A DNA stretch of 54,426 nt from Flavimaricola sp. (GCA_029255105.1 JAQWWH010000040.1:1-54426); one strand, 5' to 3'. Shown: positions 1-9,840, counted from the stretch's first letter. Program-made: numbers and translations. Notes: generated by a model not told the origin, from the sequence alone.

Positions 1-915
1 TTGTCCGCGCAACCGGGCCTGCTGCGCATCCTGACCGACGATGCCACCTTTGCTGACGGCGCTACCCGGCTGGCCTCACCCGGCGGGACGACCGTCGAGG
101 TCGCGCCACTGAACCCGCCCTTGATCCTGCCCCAGACCGAACACGCCTTTGTCGTGCGTCGCCTTGCTGACGGTGCGCCATGGGTGATCGGACGGGCGGG
201 CATGCATTACCGCGATCTTGTCCCCAGCCGTCTGGGCGGATCGATCATCGCCAGCCATATCCGCATCCCCGACGGCGGGCCGGTGCCGGACATGGTGCAT
301 TTCCACAAGGTCGGGTTCCAGCTGATCTTTTGCTATCGGGGCTGGGTCGACGTGGTCTACGAGGATCAGGGAGGCCCGATCCGGCTGACGGCGGGGGACT
401 GCTTTATCCAGCCGCCCGAAATCCGGCACCGTGTACTTGAGGCGTCAGACGGGATCGAGGTGATCGAGATCGGCGTCCCGGCCGAACATGTGACCGAGAT
501 TGACCACGACATGACCCTGCCCACCCCGCATCTGCGCCCCGACCGCGAATGGCAGGGGCAGAAGTTCGTCTTCAACGAGGCGAATGGGGCCGAGTGGCAG
601 CCATTCCGCCTGCCTGGATACATTGCGCGGGACACAACCATTGCGTCCAATACCCGCGATGTCGCAACCGTGCAGATTGTCCGAAAAGGACAAGGCACGC
701 CCCGGTTTGCGGCCCATGACGCCGATATCCTGTTCGGTTTTGTGATGGAGGGGGGCATGACCCTTGAGGGGGAGGGGCCCGATCCGATGCCGCTTGTGGC
801 AGGCGATGCCTTTGTCATTCCGCCCGGCCTGCCGACAAGGTGGACCGACCCGAGCGGGGATCTTGAAGTGTTGGAGGTTGCTTTGCCCGGACGGTTTGAC
901 ACGACTGTCTTATAG
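1..915 (+). CDS. double-cupin protein, possibly 5' truncated
   Basis: The frame is open from the first base (TTG) to TAG at 913-915, so the true start may lie outside the window. Two cupin-like beta-barrel halves can be seen in 304 residues. The first spans about 75-170 and includes HFHKVGFQLIFCYRG and later GDCFIQPPEIRHRV. The second spans about 225-300 and includes GDAFVIPPGLPTRW. The first half keeps histidines that could bind a metal; the second lacks the paired histidines. It ends 58 bases before cdd on the same strand, so it may belong to the nucleoside-salvage operon, but nothing in the protein shows a nucleoside role. Substrate and function are unknown. Confidence 0.7.
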   Translation: MSAQPGLLRILTDDATFADGATRLASPGGTTVEVAPLNPPLILPQTEHAFVVRRLADGAPWVIGRAGMHYRDLVPSRLGGSIIASHIRIPDGGPVPDMVHFHKVGFQLIFCYRGWVDVVYEDQGGPIRLTAGDCFIQPPEIRHRVLEASDGIEVIEIGVPAEHVTEIDHDMTLPTPHLRPDREWQGQKFVFNEANGAEWQPFRLPGYIARDTTIASNTRDVATVQIVRKGQGTPRFAAHDADILFGFVMEGGMTLEGEGPDPMPLVAGDAFVIPPGLPTRWTDPSGDLEVLEVALPGRFDTTVL

Positions 916-973
916 GCGACTTGCATCCGTGACCGGCTCGCAGCACAGTCTGTGGAAACGCAAGGAACATCTC

Positions 974-1366
974 ATGTCGCTGATGGATACGGCCCGCAAG
1001 GTGCGGGAGAACGCCTATGCCCCCTATTCCAACTTCAAGGTCGGGGCGGCGATCCGCACCACCTCGGGCAATGTGTACGGCGGGGTCAATGTCGAAAACG
1101 TCGCCTATCCCGAAGGCACCTGTGCAGAGGCAGGTGCCATCGCGGCGATGATCGCCGCCGGGGACACCCGGATTGCCGAAGTCGCGGTGATCGCCGACAG
1201 TCCGATCCCGGTCAGCCCCTGTGGCGGATGCCGCCAGAAACTGGCCGAGTTTGGCAATGGCGATGTGCCCGTCACCCTTGGCACCACCGATGGCAAGACG
1301 ATGTCGACAACCCTGGCGGATCTGCTGCCGGGGGCCTTCACCTCGGACTACATGGACCGGACCTGA
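974..1366 (+). CDS. cdd: cytidine deaminase
   Basis: Deaminates cytidine and deoxycytidine to uridine and deoxyuridine in pyrimidine salvage, in the cytoplasm. The 130-residue length fits the small homotetrameric class. The zinc site is visible as C50 with the catalytic E52 (TCAEAGAI) and C83/C86 (PCGGCRQ). I chose ATG 974 because AAGGAA lies 6 bases upstream and the protein then begins just before the conserved YAPYSNFKVGAA segment; the frame is open further upstream but that extension overlaps the cupin gene. It is followed after 3 bases by deoA, with deoB, add and upp behind, a classic salvage order. Confidence 0.95.
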   Translation: MSLMDTARKVRENAYAPYSNFKVGAAIRTTSGNVYGGVNVENVAYPEGTCAEAGAIAAMIAAGDTRIAEVAVIADSPIPVSPCGGCRQKLAEFGNGDVPVTLGTTDGKTMSTTLADLLPGAFTSDYMDRT

Positions 1367-1369
1367 CCG

Positions 1370-2674
1370 ATGGACGCCCGCGCCATCATCGCCGGTCTGC
1401 GCAAGGGGCAGGTCCCTTCGGACGCGGCGTTGGAATGGTTTGCCCAAGGTCTGGCATCAGGCGCGGTCACTGACGCCCAGGCGGGGGCCTTTGCCATGGC
1501 TGTTTGCCTGCAAGGTCTGGGGGAAGAGGGCCGGATCGGTCTGACGCGGGCGATGCGCGATTCGGGTGATGTGCTGAAATGGGACATGCCCGGACCGGTT
1601 CTGGACAAACACTCCACCGGTGGCGTCGGCGATTGCGTCAGCCTTGTTCTGGCCCCGGCGCTGGCCGCCTGCGGGGTCTACGTTCCGATGGTGTCCGGTC
1701 GCGGCCTTGGCCATACGGGCGGCACCCTGGACAAGATGGAGGCTATTCCCGGCGTCGGGACCTCTGTCACCGAAGCCCGCCTGCGCGAAATCACCGCCAG
1801 CGTCGGTTGCGCGATCGTTAGCGCAACGGGCCGGATCGCTCCGGCGGACAAGCGTCTTTATGCCATTCGCGACGTGACCGGTACGGTGGAAAGCGTTGAT
1901 CTGATCACCGCCTCGATCCTGTCCAAGAAACTCGCCGCCGGCCTCGAGGGGCTGGTTCTGGACGTCAAATGCGGATCCGGCGCCTTCATGAAGACGGCGG
2001 CAGAGGCACAGGCCCTGGCCGAAGCCCTTGTCAGTGCCGCCAATGGGGCAGGCTGCCCGACTGCGGCCTTTATCACCGACATGGACGAACCCCTTGCCCC
2101 GTCGCTGGGCAACGCGGTCGAGGTCGCCGCCTCGATGGAGGTGCTGTCGGGCAACCGCCTTGCCGCGCCGCGCCTGCATGACCTGACGGTCGCGCTGGGC
2201 GGGCGTCTTCTGGCCTTGGCCGGACATGTTGAGGGCGAGGGCGAAGAGATGATTTCCGCCGCCATCTCGGACGGTCGTGCGATCGAGCATTTTGCCCGCA
2301 TGGTTGCCGAACTTGGCGGGCCGCCGGACATGGCCGACGACTGGCGAACCCATCTGCCTGCCGCACCCGTCGTGGGGGATGTGATGGCCCCCGAGGGTGG
2401 CTATCTCGCGGCAATTGATGGCGAGGCGCTTGGTCTTGCCGTTGTTGATCTTGGCGGTGGGCGGCGGGTCGAAACCGACCGGATTGATCCGGCGGTCGGC
2501 CTGACGGATGTGATCAGCCTTGGGTCCGAAGTCACAAAAGGGCAGCCCCTTGCGACCATTCATGCAAGGGACGAGGCCTCGGCCGAGGCGGCGGCAAAGG
2601 CTGTGCTGGCGGCTTTGACGATTGGCGACGCGGCCCCCGAGGCGATGCCCCTTATCCGCGCCAGGGTCGGCTAG
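1370..2674 (+). CDS. deoA: thymidine phosphorylase
   Basis: Phosphorolyses thymidine or deoxyuridine to the free base and 2-deoxyribose 1-phosphate. The 434 residues match the usual length of the class II pyrimidine nucleoside phosphorylases. The phosphate-binding signature DKHSTGGVGD sits at residues 79-88 and GRGLGHTGGTLDK follows. The start is only 3 bases after the cdd stop and has a weak ribosome site, so translation is probably coupled to cdd. Its product, deoxyribose 1-phosphate, is the substrate of the next gene, deoB, and its free bases feed upp at the operon end. Confidence 0.96.
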   Translation: MDARAIIAGLRKGQVPSDAALEWFAQGLASGAVTDAQAGAFAMAVCLQGLGEEGRIGLTRAMRDSGDVLKWDMPGPVLDKHSTGGVGDCVSLVLAPALAACGVYVPMVSGRGLGHTGGTLDKMEAIPGVGTSVTEARLREITASVGCAIVSATGRIAPADKRLYAIRDVTGTVESVDLITASILSKKLAAGLEGLVLDVKCGSGAFMKTAAEAQALAEALVSAANGAGCPTAAFITDMDEPLAPSLGNAVEVAASMEVLSGNRLAAPRLHDLTVALGGRLLALAGHVEGEGEEMISAAISDGRAIEHFARMVAELGGPPDMADDWRTHLPAAPVVGDVMAPEGGYLAAIDGEALGLAVVDLGGGRRVETDRIDPAVGLTDVISLGSEVTKGQPLATIHARDEASAEAAAKAVLAALTIGDAAPEAMPLIRARVG

Positions 2675-3919
2675 GTGGCCGGGGGCTTGCCGTTCGGCGC
2701 GGGGCAGGGCGCGCGCGCTTTCCTTGTGGTCATCGATTCGGTTGGCATCGGGGGCGCACCCGATGCGGACCGGTTCTTTAACGGCGACGTACCCGATACC
2801 GGTGCCAACACGCTGGGCCATATTGCTCAGGCCTGTGCGGCGGGTGAGGCTGACGAGGGGCGGTCGGGGGCATTGAACCTGCCGGTTCTGGGGGGGCTGG
2901 GGCTTTGGTCGGCGCTTGGCCTGGCATCGGGGCTGACGATACCCGGCGCGACTACTATGCCTAAGGGCGCATGGGGGGCTGCAACCGAGGTGTCGCCGGG
3001 CAAGGACACGCCTTCGGGCCATTGGGAACTGGCGGGTGTTCCGGTTCCGTGGGACTGGACGGTGTTTCCGGAGTCCGATCCTGCCTTTCCAGCCGATCTT
3101 GTTGCGCAGGTCTGCGCCGCGGCGGGGACAGAGGGTATTCTGGGCAATCGGCACGCCTCGGGTACAACAATCCTGGCCGAAGAGGGTCAGCGGCATATGC
3201 AGACCGGTTGGCCGATCTGTTACACATCCGCCGACAGCGTCTTTCAGATTGCGGCCCACGAAGAAACCTTCGGGCTCGACCGGTTGCTTGGGCTGTGTCA
3301 GGCGGTTGCCCCGATCCTGCATGCCATGAAGGTCGGTCGTGTAATCGCCCGCCCCTTTGTGGGGAACGCCGGGGCCGGATTTGTCCGGACCGGCAACCGG
3401 CACGACTACGCCATCGCCCCGCCGTCGCCGACGCTGTGTGACTGGGTCAGTGACGCAGGTCAGGCGGTGCACGCGGTGGGCAAGATTGGCGACATCTTCT
3501 CCATGGGGGGGATCAGGGACGTGGTCAAAGGACGCGACGCCGTCCTGATGGATCATCTGGTCCGGCTGGCCGAGACCGCCGAACCCGGCAGCCTGACCTT
3601 TGCCAATTTCGTGGAGTTTGACAGCGAATTCGGCCACCGCCGCAACGTGGCAGGCTATGCCCGGCATCTGGAGTGGTTCGACGCGGCCCTTGGGCCCGTC
3701 TTGTCACAGCTTGGCCCGGATGACCTGTTGATCGTGACCGCCGATCATGGCAACGACCCGTCCTGGGTCGGAACCGATCACACGCGCGAAAGGGTGCCCG
3801 TCCTGGTCCATGGGATCGGGACACGAGCCCTTGGACGGTTGGTGTTTGTCGACGTGGCGGCGAGCGTGGCCGCACATTTGGGGGTCGCCAATCGCGGCCC
3901 CGGAAGGAGTTTTCTGTGA
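2675..3919 (+). CDS. deoB: phosphopentomutase
   Basis: Interconverts (deoxy)ribose 1-phosphate and 5-phosphate, linking nucleoside cleavage to central metabolism. The 414 residues belong to the alkaline-phosphatase superfamily: the N-terminal metal site is in VVIDSVGIGGAPDADRF and the C-terminal one in VTADHGNDPSWVGTDHTRE. The central cap domain contains SGHWE. It starts with GTG directly after the deoA TAG with no intervening base, so reinitiation is expected. The last bases contain GGAAGGAG, which serves as ribosome site for add, whose GTG start overlaps this stop by 4 bases. Confidence 0.95.
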   Translation: MAGGLPFGAGQGARAFLVVIDSVGIGGAPDADRFFNGDVPDTGANTLGHIAQACAAGEADEGRSGALNLPVLGGLGLWSALGLASGLTIPGATTMPKGAWGAATEVSPGKDTPSGHWELAGVPVPWDWTVFPESDPAFPADLVAQVCAAAGTEGILGNRHASGTTILAEEGQRHMQTGWPICYTSADSVFQIAAHEETFGLDRLLGLCQAVAPILHAMKVGRVIARPFVGNAGAGFVRTGNRHDYAIAPPSPTLCDWVSDAGQAVHAVGKIGDIFSMGGIRDVVKGRDAVLMDHLVRLAETAEPGSLTFANFVEFDSEFGHRRNVAGYARHLEWFDAALGPVLSQLGPDDLLIVTADHGNDPSWVGTDHTRERVPVLVHGIGTRALGRLVFVDVAASVAAHLGVANRGPGRSFL

Positions 3920-4899
3920 GCTACAAGTCACTGCCCAAGGTGGAATTGCATCTGCACCTGGAAGGCGGCGCACCGCCGGCCTTTATCCGCAACCTTGCAC
4001 AAGAGAAGCATATCGACATCTCGGGCATCTTTGATGAGCGGGGGAATTACCTTTACCGGGACTTCGACCACTTTCTGAAGGTCTACGAGGCGGCCTGCAC
4101 CACGCTGACCGGCCCCGAGGAGTTCCGTCGCCTGACCCTTGCCGTGCTTGAGCAGAGTGCCGAGAACGGTGTGGTCTATTCCGAAACCTTCCTGAGCCCG
4201 GATTTCTGCGGTGGCGGCGATGTGCAGGCCTGGCGCGACTATCTGGCCGCAATCGAGGATGCCGCCGCCGAGGCCGAACGGACGATGGGCATCACCCTGA
4301 AAGGGATCATCACCTGCATCCGCCATTTCGGACCCGAGCAGGCCAAGACAGCCGCCCTGTGTGCCGCGGAAACCAAGGGCGATTTCATAACTGGTTTCGG
4401 CATGGCGGGGGCGGAACTGGTCGGCCGTCCCGGGGACTATGCCTATTCCTTCGACATGGCGCGCGAAGCCGGGCTGCGCATCACCTGCCATGCCGGCGAA
4501 TGGGGCGATGCGGCGATGGTGGCCGACACGCTGCGCGACCTGTCGCCCGAAAGGATCGGCCATGGGATCAATGCGATCCAGGACCTGGCGCTGGTGGACC
4601 GGATCGCCGAAGCAGGGGTTGTGCTGGAGGTTTGTCCGGGGTCCAACGTTTTTCTGGGCGCTGTCCCGTCCTGGAAAGAACACCCGATTGCCCGCCTTCA
4701 GGAGCGGGGGGTGAAAGTCACCGTTTCGACTGACGATCCGCCCTTTTTCAACACCACCATGGCCCGCGAGTTTGACATGCTGGCAGAGACCTTTGGCTGG
4801 GAAGAAGAGCAGTTGCGGATGCTGAATGATGTGGCGCTGGAAGCTGCTTTTTGCGATGAGGCGACAAAGGAACGGATTGCCAGACGCCTGTTGGCATGA
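3916..4899 (+). CDS. add: adenosine deaminase (adenosine/adenine deaminase family)
   Basis: Hydrolytic deamination of adenosine to inosine in purine salvage. The 327 residues show the zinc and catalytic motifs of the family: H12/H14 in VELHLHLEGG, H192 and catalytic E195 in CHAGEW, the RIGHG segment, and D273 in STDDPPFF. GTG start at 3916 overlaps the deoB stop (GTGA) with GGAAGGAG upstream, showing translational coupling. The family also contains adenine deaminases; the nucleoside-phosphorylase neighbours favour adenosine, but the STDDPPFF variant leaves some doubt about the exact substrate. Confidence 0.88.
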   Translation: MSYKSLPKVELHLHLEGGAPPAFIRNLAQEKHIDISGIFDERGNYLYRDFDHFLKVYEAACTTLTGPEEFRRLTLAVLEQSAENGVVYSETFLSPDFCGGGDVQAWRDYLAAIEDAAAEAERTMGITLKGIITCIRHFGPEQAKTAALCAAETKGDFITGFGMAGAELVGRPGDYAYSFDMAREAGLRITCHAGEWGDAAMVADTLRDLSPERIGHGINAIQDLALVDRIAEAGVVLEVCPGSNVFLGAVPSWKEHPIARLQERGVKVTVSTDDPPFFNTTMAREFDMLAETFGWEEEQLRMLNDVALEAAFCDEATKERIARRLLA

Positions 4900-4930
4900 T
4901 GGCGTTTGTGACTTTGGATAGGGCGCAATC

Positions 4931-4986
4931 GGGGGCTCTGCCCCCGGCCTGCGGCCTCCCCCGGGATATTTGAGGCGAGATGAGGA
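4931..4986 (+). repeat. GC-rich intergenic repeat element with hairpin
   Basis: Between add and upp. GGGGGCTCTGCCCCC (4931-4945) forms a hairpin, followed by GCCTCCCCCGGGATATTTGA (4954-4973), a variant of the motif family also seen at 9841, 19245, 27011 and 42516. It lies inside the transcript leader of upp and ends next to its ribosome site. Confidence 0.6.
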
Positions 4987-4993
4987 CCAGGAC

Positions 4994-5626
4994 ATGACAC
5001 AGCATCTGACAGTGGTGACCCACCCCCTTGTGCAGCACAAGCTGACGTTGATGCGCGAAAAGGACACGTCGACCGCGTCCTTCCGGCAATTGCTGCGCGA
5101 GATCAGCCTTCTTCTGGCCTATGAGGTGACGCGCGAACTGCCGATGACCACGACCCGGATCGAAACGCCGCTGGTGGAAATGGATGCCCCGATGATCGAA
5201 GGCAAGAAACTCGCCCTGGTGTCGATTCTGCGGGCGGGTAACGGGCTTCTGGACGGGATTCTGGAACTGATTCCCGCCGCGCGGGTGGGATTTGTCGGGC
5301 TTTATCGCGATCCCGATACGCTCCAGCCGGTACAGTATTATTTCAAGGCCCCCACCCAGCTTGAGGACCGCATCTGCATCGTGGTCGATCCGATGCTGGC
5401 CACGGGCAATTCCTCGGCCGCTGCGGTCGATCTATTGAAGCAGGCGGGCGCCAGAAACATCCGGTTTCTTTGCCTTTTGGCGGCCCCCGAGGGTGTCGCC
5501 CGGATGAAGGAGGCCCATCCCGATGTGCCCATCGTGACTGCGTCCCTCGACAGTCACCTGAACGATCATGGCTACATCGTTCCAGGGCTAGGTGATGCGG
5601 GCGACCGGATGTACGGGACCAAATAG
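4994..5626 (+). CDS. upp: uracil phosphoribosyltransferase
   Basis: Converts uracil and PRPP to UMP, the final pyrimidine-salvage step after cdd and deoA release uracil. The 210-residue protein begins [17 protein letters not shown], typical of the family, and carries the PRPP loop [13 protein letters not shown] near residue 132 and the uracil-binding C-terminus [18 protein letters not shown] chose ATG 4994, preceded by GAGGACC, rather than the earlier in-frame codon at 4970, which would add residues inside the repeat element. Separated from add by 94 bases containing a hairpin, so expression may be partly independent of the operon. Confidence 0.95.
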   Translation: MTQHLTVVTHPLVQHKLTLMREKDTSTASFRQLLREISLLLAYEVTRELPMTTTRIETPLVEMDAPMIEGKKLALVSILRAGNGLLDGILELIPAARVGFVGLYRDPDTLQPVQYYFKAPTQLEDRICIVVDPMLATGNSSAAAVDLLKQAGARNIRFLCLLAAPEGVARMKEAHPDVPIVTASLDSHLNDHGYIVPGLGDAGDRMYGTK

Positions 5627-5710
5627 CGGTCGTTCCCGCCGAAGTTGATCTTTACAATCATAAGTCCTCTCAGGCATCCTGCCACAATATCTTGTGGGAG
5701 ATATCGAGTT

Positions 5711-6916
5711 ATGGTGCGATTGATAGGTTTGGCGGTTATATCTCTGGTCCTGGCGACTTCCGCCGGGGCGCAGATCAGTGGGGACGGGGTCCCCGCGGAA
5801 TTTCCACCGGCAAGTTTTACTGCAAACCAATACGTTGACAGCAAGGGCTGTGCATTTGTCAGGGCAGGTCTGTCGGGTGCGGTGACATGGGTTCCCCGCG
5901 TCAGGCAGGATCGCAGCCAGCTTTGTGGACTTGAGCCGACGATTGTCCCGGCCGCGACTGCTGCCCCGCCTGTCGTACCCGATACGTCCACGGAGGCCCC
6001 CGCAGTGTCCGAGCTAGAGAGGGCGGAAGCGACTACCGACGCCGCCACGTCCAACGACCTGGCGCAGGGGGCGAACCCGGTTACGGCGACCAGAACATCC
6101 GAACCTGCCCATGCGTCGGTGATTGCGGCGCAGCCACCCGCGCAGCCCGCATCGGCGGCGTCGCGGCGGGTCGGGGATCCGATCCGCACCGTCGCCTCGA
6201 TCGTCACGCCGCCTGTTATCCGGGCAGGCCAATTTCACACTCTGGCATCCCAACGCCCGGCGACCCCCTACCTTGAGGCCTGCGCAGGCCTGAGTGGTGT
6301 TCAACCCCGCCTGATCAATCGTGTGACGGGCCAAGCGATCGATTGTGGTCCGGCCGCCGCGGGTGACATCCGGTCCGGCGCCGCGTCGACTACGGATGTC
6401 GTCCCTCGCATGACATTGGCCGAAGCCTGCGCGATGGCGGCCCAGTCGCGGAGGCCCGTCATCGACCAGGCGACAGGGCGGCCGATCAATTGCGCAGTTG
6501 CGCCCGCTTCCGCGCCGGCCTCTGGGTCAATTGCCGCGCCACCCCCCGGCTATCGTGGGGTATGGGAGGACGGCCGTGTCAATCCACAGCGCGGCATTCC
6601 GACCGCAACGGCGCAGCCGGTGTCGATGCCCACCACCGCTGCAGCATCGGATCAAGCCAGTTCAGCGCAGACTGCTTTGGTGCCGACTGGGGGCTATTTC
6701 GTGCAAGTCGGCACCTATGGCGTGCCCTCCAACGCCGACAGGGCCGCGGGACGGGTGCGAGCCATGGGCTATCCTGTGGCACTTGCCCGGCTTCAGCGGC
6801 AGGGGCAGGCCCTTCAGGCCGTGGCGGCCGGGCCGTTTTCGGATGCCGCCAGCGTCAATGCAGCCCTTTCATGGGCGCGATCCGCGGGATATAGCGACGC
6901 GTTCGTCCGCCGCTAG
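5711..6916 (+). CDS. secreted SPOR-domain protein with two Cys-containing repeats
   Basis: A 401-residue exported protein. Residues 1-20 (MVRLIGLAVISLVLATSAGA) form a signal peptide. A Cys-containing domain follows at about 30-75, then an Ala/Pro/Thr-rich linker, two short repeats of the form EAC..(20 residues)..GQAIDCG and EAC..GRPINCA at about 185-265, another linker, and a C-terminal SPOR domain from residue 327 (GGYFVQVGTYG) to the end. SPOR domains bind denuded septal peptidoglycan, so a cell-wall or division-site role is likely; the rest is not recognised. ATG 5711 has GGAG 10 bases upstream. An in-frame start at 5645 is rejected because it would bury the signal peptide. Confidence 0.8.
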   Translation: MVRLIGLAVISLVLATSAGAQISGDGVPAEFPPASFTANQYVDSKGCAFVRAGLSGAVTWVPRVRQDRSQLCGLEPTIVPAATAAPPVVPDTSTEAPAVSELERAEATTDAATSNDLAQGANPVTATRTSEPAHASVIAAQPPAQPASAASRRVGDPIRTVASIVTPPVIRAGQFHTLASQRPATPYLEACAGLSGVQPRLINRVTGQAIDCGPAAAGDIRSGAASTTDVVPRMTLAEACAMAAQSRRPVIDQATGRPINCAVAPASAPASGSIAAPPPGYRGVWEDGRVNPQRGIPTATAQPVSMPTTAAASDQASSAQTALVPTGGYFVQVGTYGVPSNADRAAGRVRAMGYPVALARLQRQGQALQAVAAGPFSDAASVNAALSWARSAGYSDAFVRR

Positions 6917-6930
6917 CGCCAGAAAGGCGG

Positions 6931-7950
6931 TCAGCCCCGGCAGACCCCTTGCAGGGCGACCCAGTCCCCATCGCTCAGGATTGGCGGAGCCGTCCCGCCC
7001 TGCAGCCAGTCGGCGGCCAGTAAGGCACTGACCGTCTCGCCCGTCGGATCAAGGGCATAGGCCCAGGGGCTTAGCGGCACCTGCGCCTGTTCAAATCCCG
7101 GCCCAAGGATTTCCGGACCCGCCCGGAGCGGGGGTCTAGTGACCAAGGCCGCGGCATAGTCCTGCAACAGGGCCGTCGGCACCTCTCCAGTCGTCAAAAG
7201 GCGCAGGGTGGCCGATAGCCCCGCCGCCTCGAGGACGGGGGCGAGAGGGTCGGCCTTGGCCCGACTTAGCGCCGCATTCAGGACATGCCCGGCAACCACG
7301 GCGGGTTCCTTTGCCGTTTCCACCATTTCGCGCGGTAGCAGGACGATACCTCCCGGGAGGTAGACCGGCTGATCAAGACCATCGGGCAGCACAAGAATTT
7401 GGCCGGGGGCATCGGGACCAAGGACCCGTTGCTTCAGGCGGCCGAGTGCAAGGGTCGAAAGTGGATTGCGGCAAGACGGACCTGTCAGGCGCTGCAGGTG
7501 GCCCAGAACAGTCGCCCCGATCTCGGACCGCTTGGCGGGGGGGACCATGGACAGGGTCTGGCGGGCCAACGCACCGGGAAGCCAGAAGATGGCCAGACAA
7601 AGCGTGACGACAAATGTTCCGGCAATCGCCGTCTGGCGCAGCCGCCCGGGCCGGGCGCGTTGGCGGGCCAGGCTCAGGCGGACGGTCTCGATCGCGTCGA
7701 CCATCAAATCGTCAGAGATTTCTAGTGTTTCGGTGCCATCTGGATCGGGACTGAACAGGGCGGGGTCTGCGCCGGGGTTCAACCGCGAAATCGCGGGCAG
7801 GGACCAATGGGCCAGCGGCCTGTTGACATTGTCGGAAATGACCAACGTTGCCTCGCCAAAGGATAGGCCAACCTCGCGCCGCTGGGCGTCAGGGGTTGGC
7901 CGCCACAGGCCGGTACTTTCCAGCCGTGCGTATTCCTTCAATGCTGTCAT
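6931..7950 (-). CDS. single-pass membrane protein resembling an inactive M48 peptidase
   Basis: 339 residues with one clear membrane helix at about 107-128 and a soluble N-terminal half without recognisable domain. After the helix, the segment VYLPGGIVLLPREMV followed by AVVAGHVLNAAL has the pattern of M48 metallopeptidases (strand, Gly-Gly, then the HExxH helix), but only one histidine (H222) remains and the glutamate is absent. If the resemblance is real this is a pseudo-peptidase. It follows metG by 75 bases on the same strand. AGGAGG lies 15 bases before the ATG, a long spacing, so the start is uncertain. Function unknown. Confidence 0.65.
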   Translation of the reverse strand: MTALKEYARLESTGLWRPTPDAQRREVGLSFGEATLVISDNVNRPLAHWSLPAISRLNPGADPALFSPDPDGTETLEISDDLMVDAIETVRLSLARQRARPGRLRQTAIAGTFVVTLCLAIFWLPGALARQTLSMVPPAKRSEIGATVLGHLQRLTGPSCRNPLSTLALGRLKQRVLGPDAPGQILVLPDGLDQPVYLPGGIVLLPREMVETAKEPAVVAGHVLNAALSRAKADPLAPVLEAAGLSATLRLLTTGEVPTALLQDYAAALVTRPPLRAGPEILGPGFEQAQVPLSPWAYALDPTGETVSALLAADWLQGGTAPPILSDGDWVALQGVCRG

Positions 7951-8025
7951 CCGGGGCCTGCTCTGCCTCCTGTATAGATATCAAGATACAAGAGTTTTTC
8001 GGTCAGGGGTAGAGAGTTCAACCCC

Positions 8026-9738
8026 CTAGCTGCGCACCCCGGCAAAACGGACGGCCCAATCTTCGCGCTCTTCGTCGGTGACCTTGCGGAAGGTCACTTC
8101 GGGCACAGAGAAGGCATGCCCGGGCGCCAGCGCGGCCAGGGCGGCGGGCACATCGTCGGGCCAGTCGGACAGATCGGTTTGCATGGCGGCCATCAGTTCG
8201 GCACTGGCATCGGGGAGGAAAGGAACGGACAGGACGGCATAGAACCGGATCAGGTTCAGGCCAAGGCGGACCTGCATCGCGGCCCGCTCCGGATCGGTCT
8301 TGATCGTGGTCCAGGGGGCGGCCGATTGCAGGTATTCGTTGCCCGCCGCCCAGATGGCGCGAAGCTCTGCGGCCGCCCGGCGGACTTCGATGGCGTCCAT
8401 ATGGCCCTCAAAGGCACGCACCCGGGCGGTGAGATCCGCGATCAGGGCGGTCTCCTGCTCGCCATATGCGCCGCCCTCGGGCACGACCTCGCCAAACTTC
8501 GACCGGCAAAACTTGGTGATGCGGCTGACAAAGTTGCCCAGCACATCGGCCAGGTCCTTGTTGACCGAAGCCTGGAAATTGTCCCAGGTGAACTCCGCGT
8601 CCGAGGTTTCGGGGGCATGGCTCAACAGCCACCAGCGCCAGTAGTCGGCAGGCAACAGCTCCAGCGCCTGGTCCATGAAGACCCCCCGCCCGCGCGAGGT
8701 CGAAAACTGGCCGCCGTCGTAGTTGAGGTAGTTGAACGACTTGATGTAGTCGACCAGCTTCCAGGGCTCGCCTGACCCAAGGATGGTGGCGGGAAAACTC
8801 AGGGTATGGAAGGGGACGTTATCCTTGCCCATGAACTGGGTATAACGCACGTCCTCGGCGCCCTTGTCTGTGCGCCACCAGCGTTCCCAGTCGGATCCCT
8901 TGCCGGCATCGACCCATTCCTGCGCTGCGGCAATGTATTCGATGGGGGCATCGAACCAGACATAGAACACCTTGCTTTCCATCCCGGGCCATGGATCATC
9001 GCCCTTCCGGACAGGAATGCCCCAGTCCAGGTCGCGGGTGATCCCGCGGTCCTGCAGGCCGTCCCCGTCGTTCAGCCACTTCTTGGCGATCGACGTGGTC
9101 AGGATCGGCCAGTCAGTCTTGCTGTCGATCCAGTCCTGCAAGGCGTCGCGCATCTGGGACTGGCGCAGATAAAGGTGGCGGGTTTCGCGAACCTCAAGGT
9201 CAGTCGCACCCGAGACCGAGGATCTGGGATTGATCAGATCGGTGGGATCCAGCTGTTTGGTGCAATTGTCGCATTGATCACCCCGGGCTGAGTCAAACCC
9301 GCAGTTGGGACAGGTCCCCTCGATATAGCGATCGGGCAAAAAGCGGCCATCGGTCGGCGAATACATCTGCTCTTCCGACACTTCCTCGATCAGCCCTGCC
9401 TTGTCGAGGGCTGCTGCAAAGGCCTGTGTCAGGCGGTGATTGCGCGGACCCGATGATCGGCCGAAATGGTCGAACGACAGGCGGAACCCTTCGGCCAGAC
9501 GGGCCTGCACCTCATGCATTTCGGCGCAATATTCGGCCACAGGCTTGCCCGCCTTGGCCGCCGCCAGTTCGGCGGGTGTGCCATGCTCATCGGTCGCGCA
9601 AAGGAAAAGCACCTCGTTGCCACGGCCCCTGAGGTAGCGGGCATAAAGATCTGCGGGCAGCTGCGAACCGACAAGGTTGCCCAGATGCTTGATCCCGTTG
9701 ATGTAGGGGATCGCAGAGGTGATCAGATGGCGGGCCAT
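8026..9738 (-). CDS. metG: methionyl-tRNA synthetase
   Basis: Charges tRNA-Met in the cytoplasm. 570 residues. The HIGH-type motif is in [15 protein letters not shown] (11-25); a zinc knuckle has C143, C146, C156 and C159; the KMSKS loop is present as QFSTSRGRG near 344, a variant lacking the first lysine. The C-terminal anticodon domain is present and there is no tRNA-binding EMAP-like extension. I chose ATG 9738, which has AAGGAG 8 bases upstream and starts [12 protein letters not shown]; the frame extends 29 codons further but that part has no family similarity. A repeat element and hairpins lie upstream. Confidence 0.96.
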   Translation of the reverse strand: MARHLITSAIPYINGIKHLGNLVGSQLPADLYARYLRGRGNEVLFLCATDEHGTPAELAAAKAGKPVAEYCAEMHEVQARLAEGFRLSFDHFGRSSGPRNHRLTQAFAAALDKAGLIEEVSEEQMYSPTDGRFLPDRYIEGTCPNCGFDSARGDQCDNCTKQLDPTDLINPRSSVSGATDLEVRETRHLYLRQSQMRDALQDWIDSKTDWPILTTSIAKKWLNDGDGLQDRGITRDLDWGIPVRKGDDPWPGMESKVFYVWFDAPIEYIAAAQEWVDAGKGSDWERWWRTDKGAEDVRYTQFMGKDNVPFHTLSFPATILGSGEPWKLVDYIKSFNYLNYDGGQFSTSRGRGVFMDQALELLPADYWRWWLLSHAPETSDAEFTWDNFQASVNKDLADVLGNFVSRITKFCRSKFGEVVPEGGAYGEQETALIADLTARVRAFEGHMDAIEVRRAAAELRAIWAAGNEYLQSAAPWTTIKTDPERAAMQVRLGLNLIRFYAVLSVPFLPDASAELMAAMQTDLSDWPDDVPAALAALAPGHAFSVPEVTFRKVTDEEREDWAVRFAGVRS

Positions 9739-9840
9739 GGGCACGGACTCCTTGTGGTCGATATGACGGCTCTCATGTAGCCTCGACCGGGGAAAAGGAC
9801 CAGAGGCAGGCAATGCTGCGACCATAGCCCCTCATCTCGC

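Noticed and set aside
1457-3667. 736-codon open frame on the minus strand
   Set aside because: Antisense to deoA and deoB, which have strong family motifs; long shadow frames are expected in GC-rich DNA, and this one shows no domain and is low complexity.
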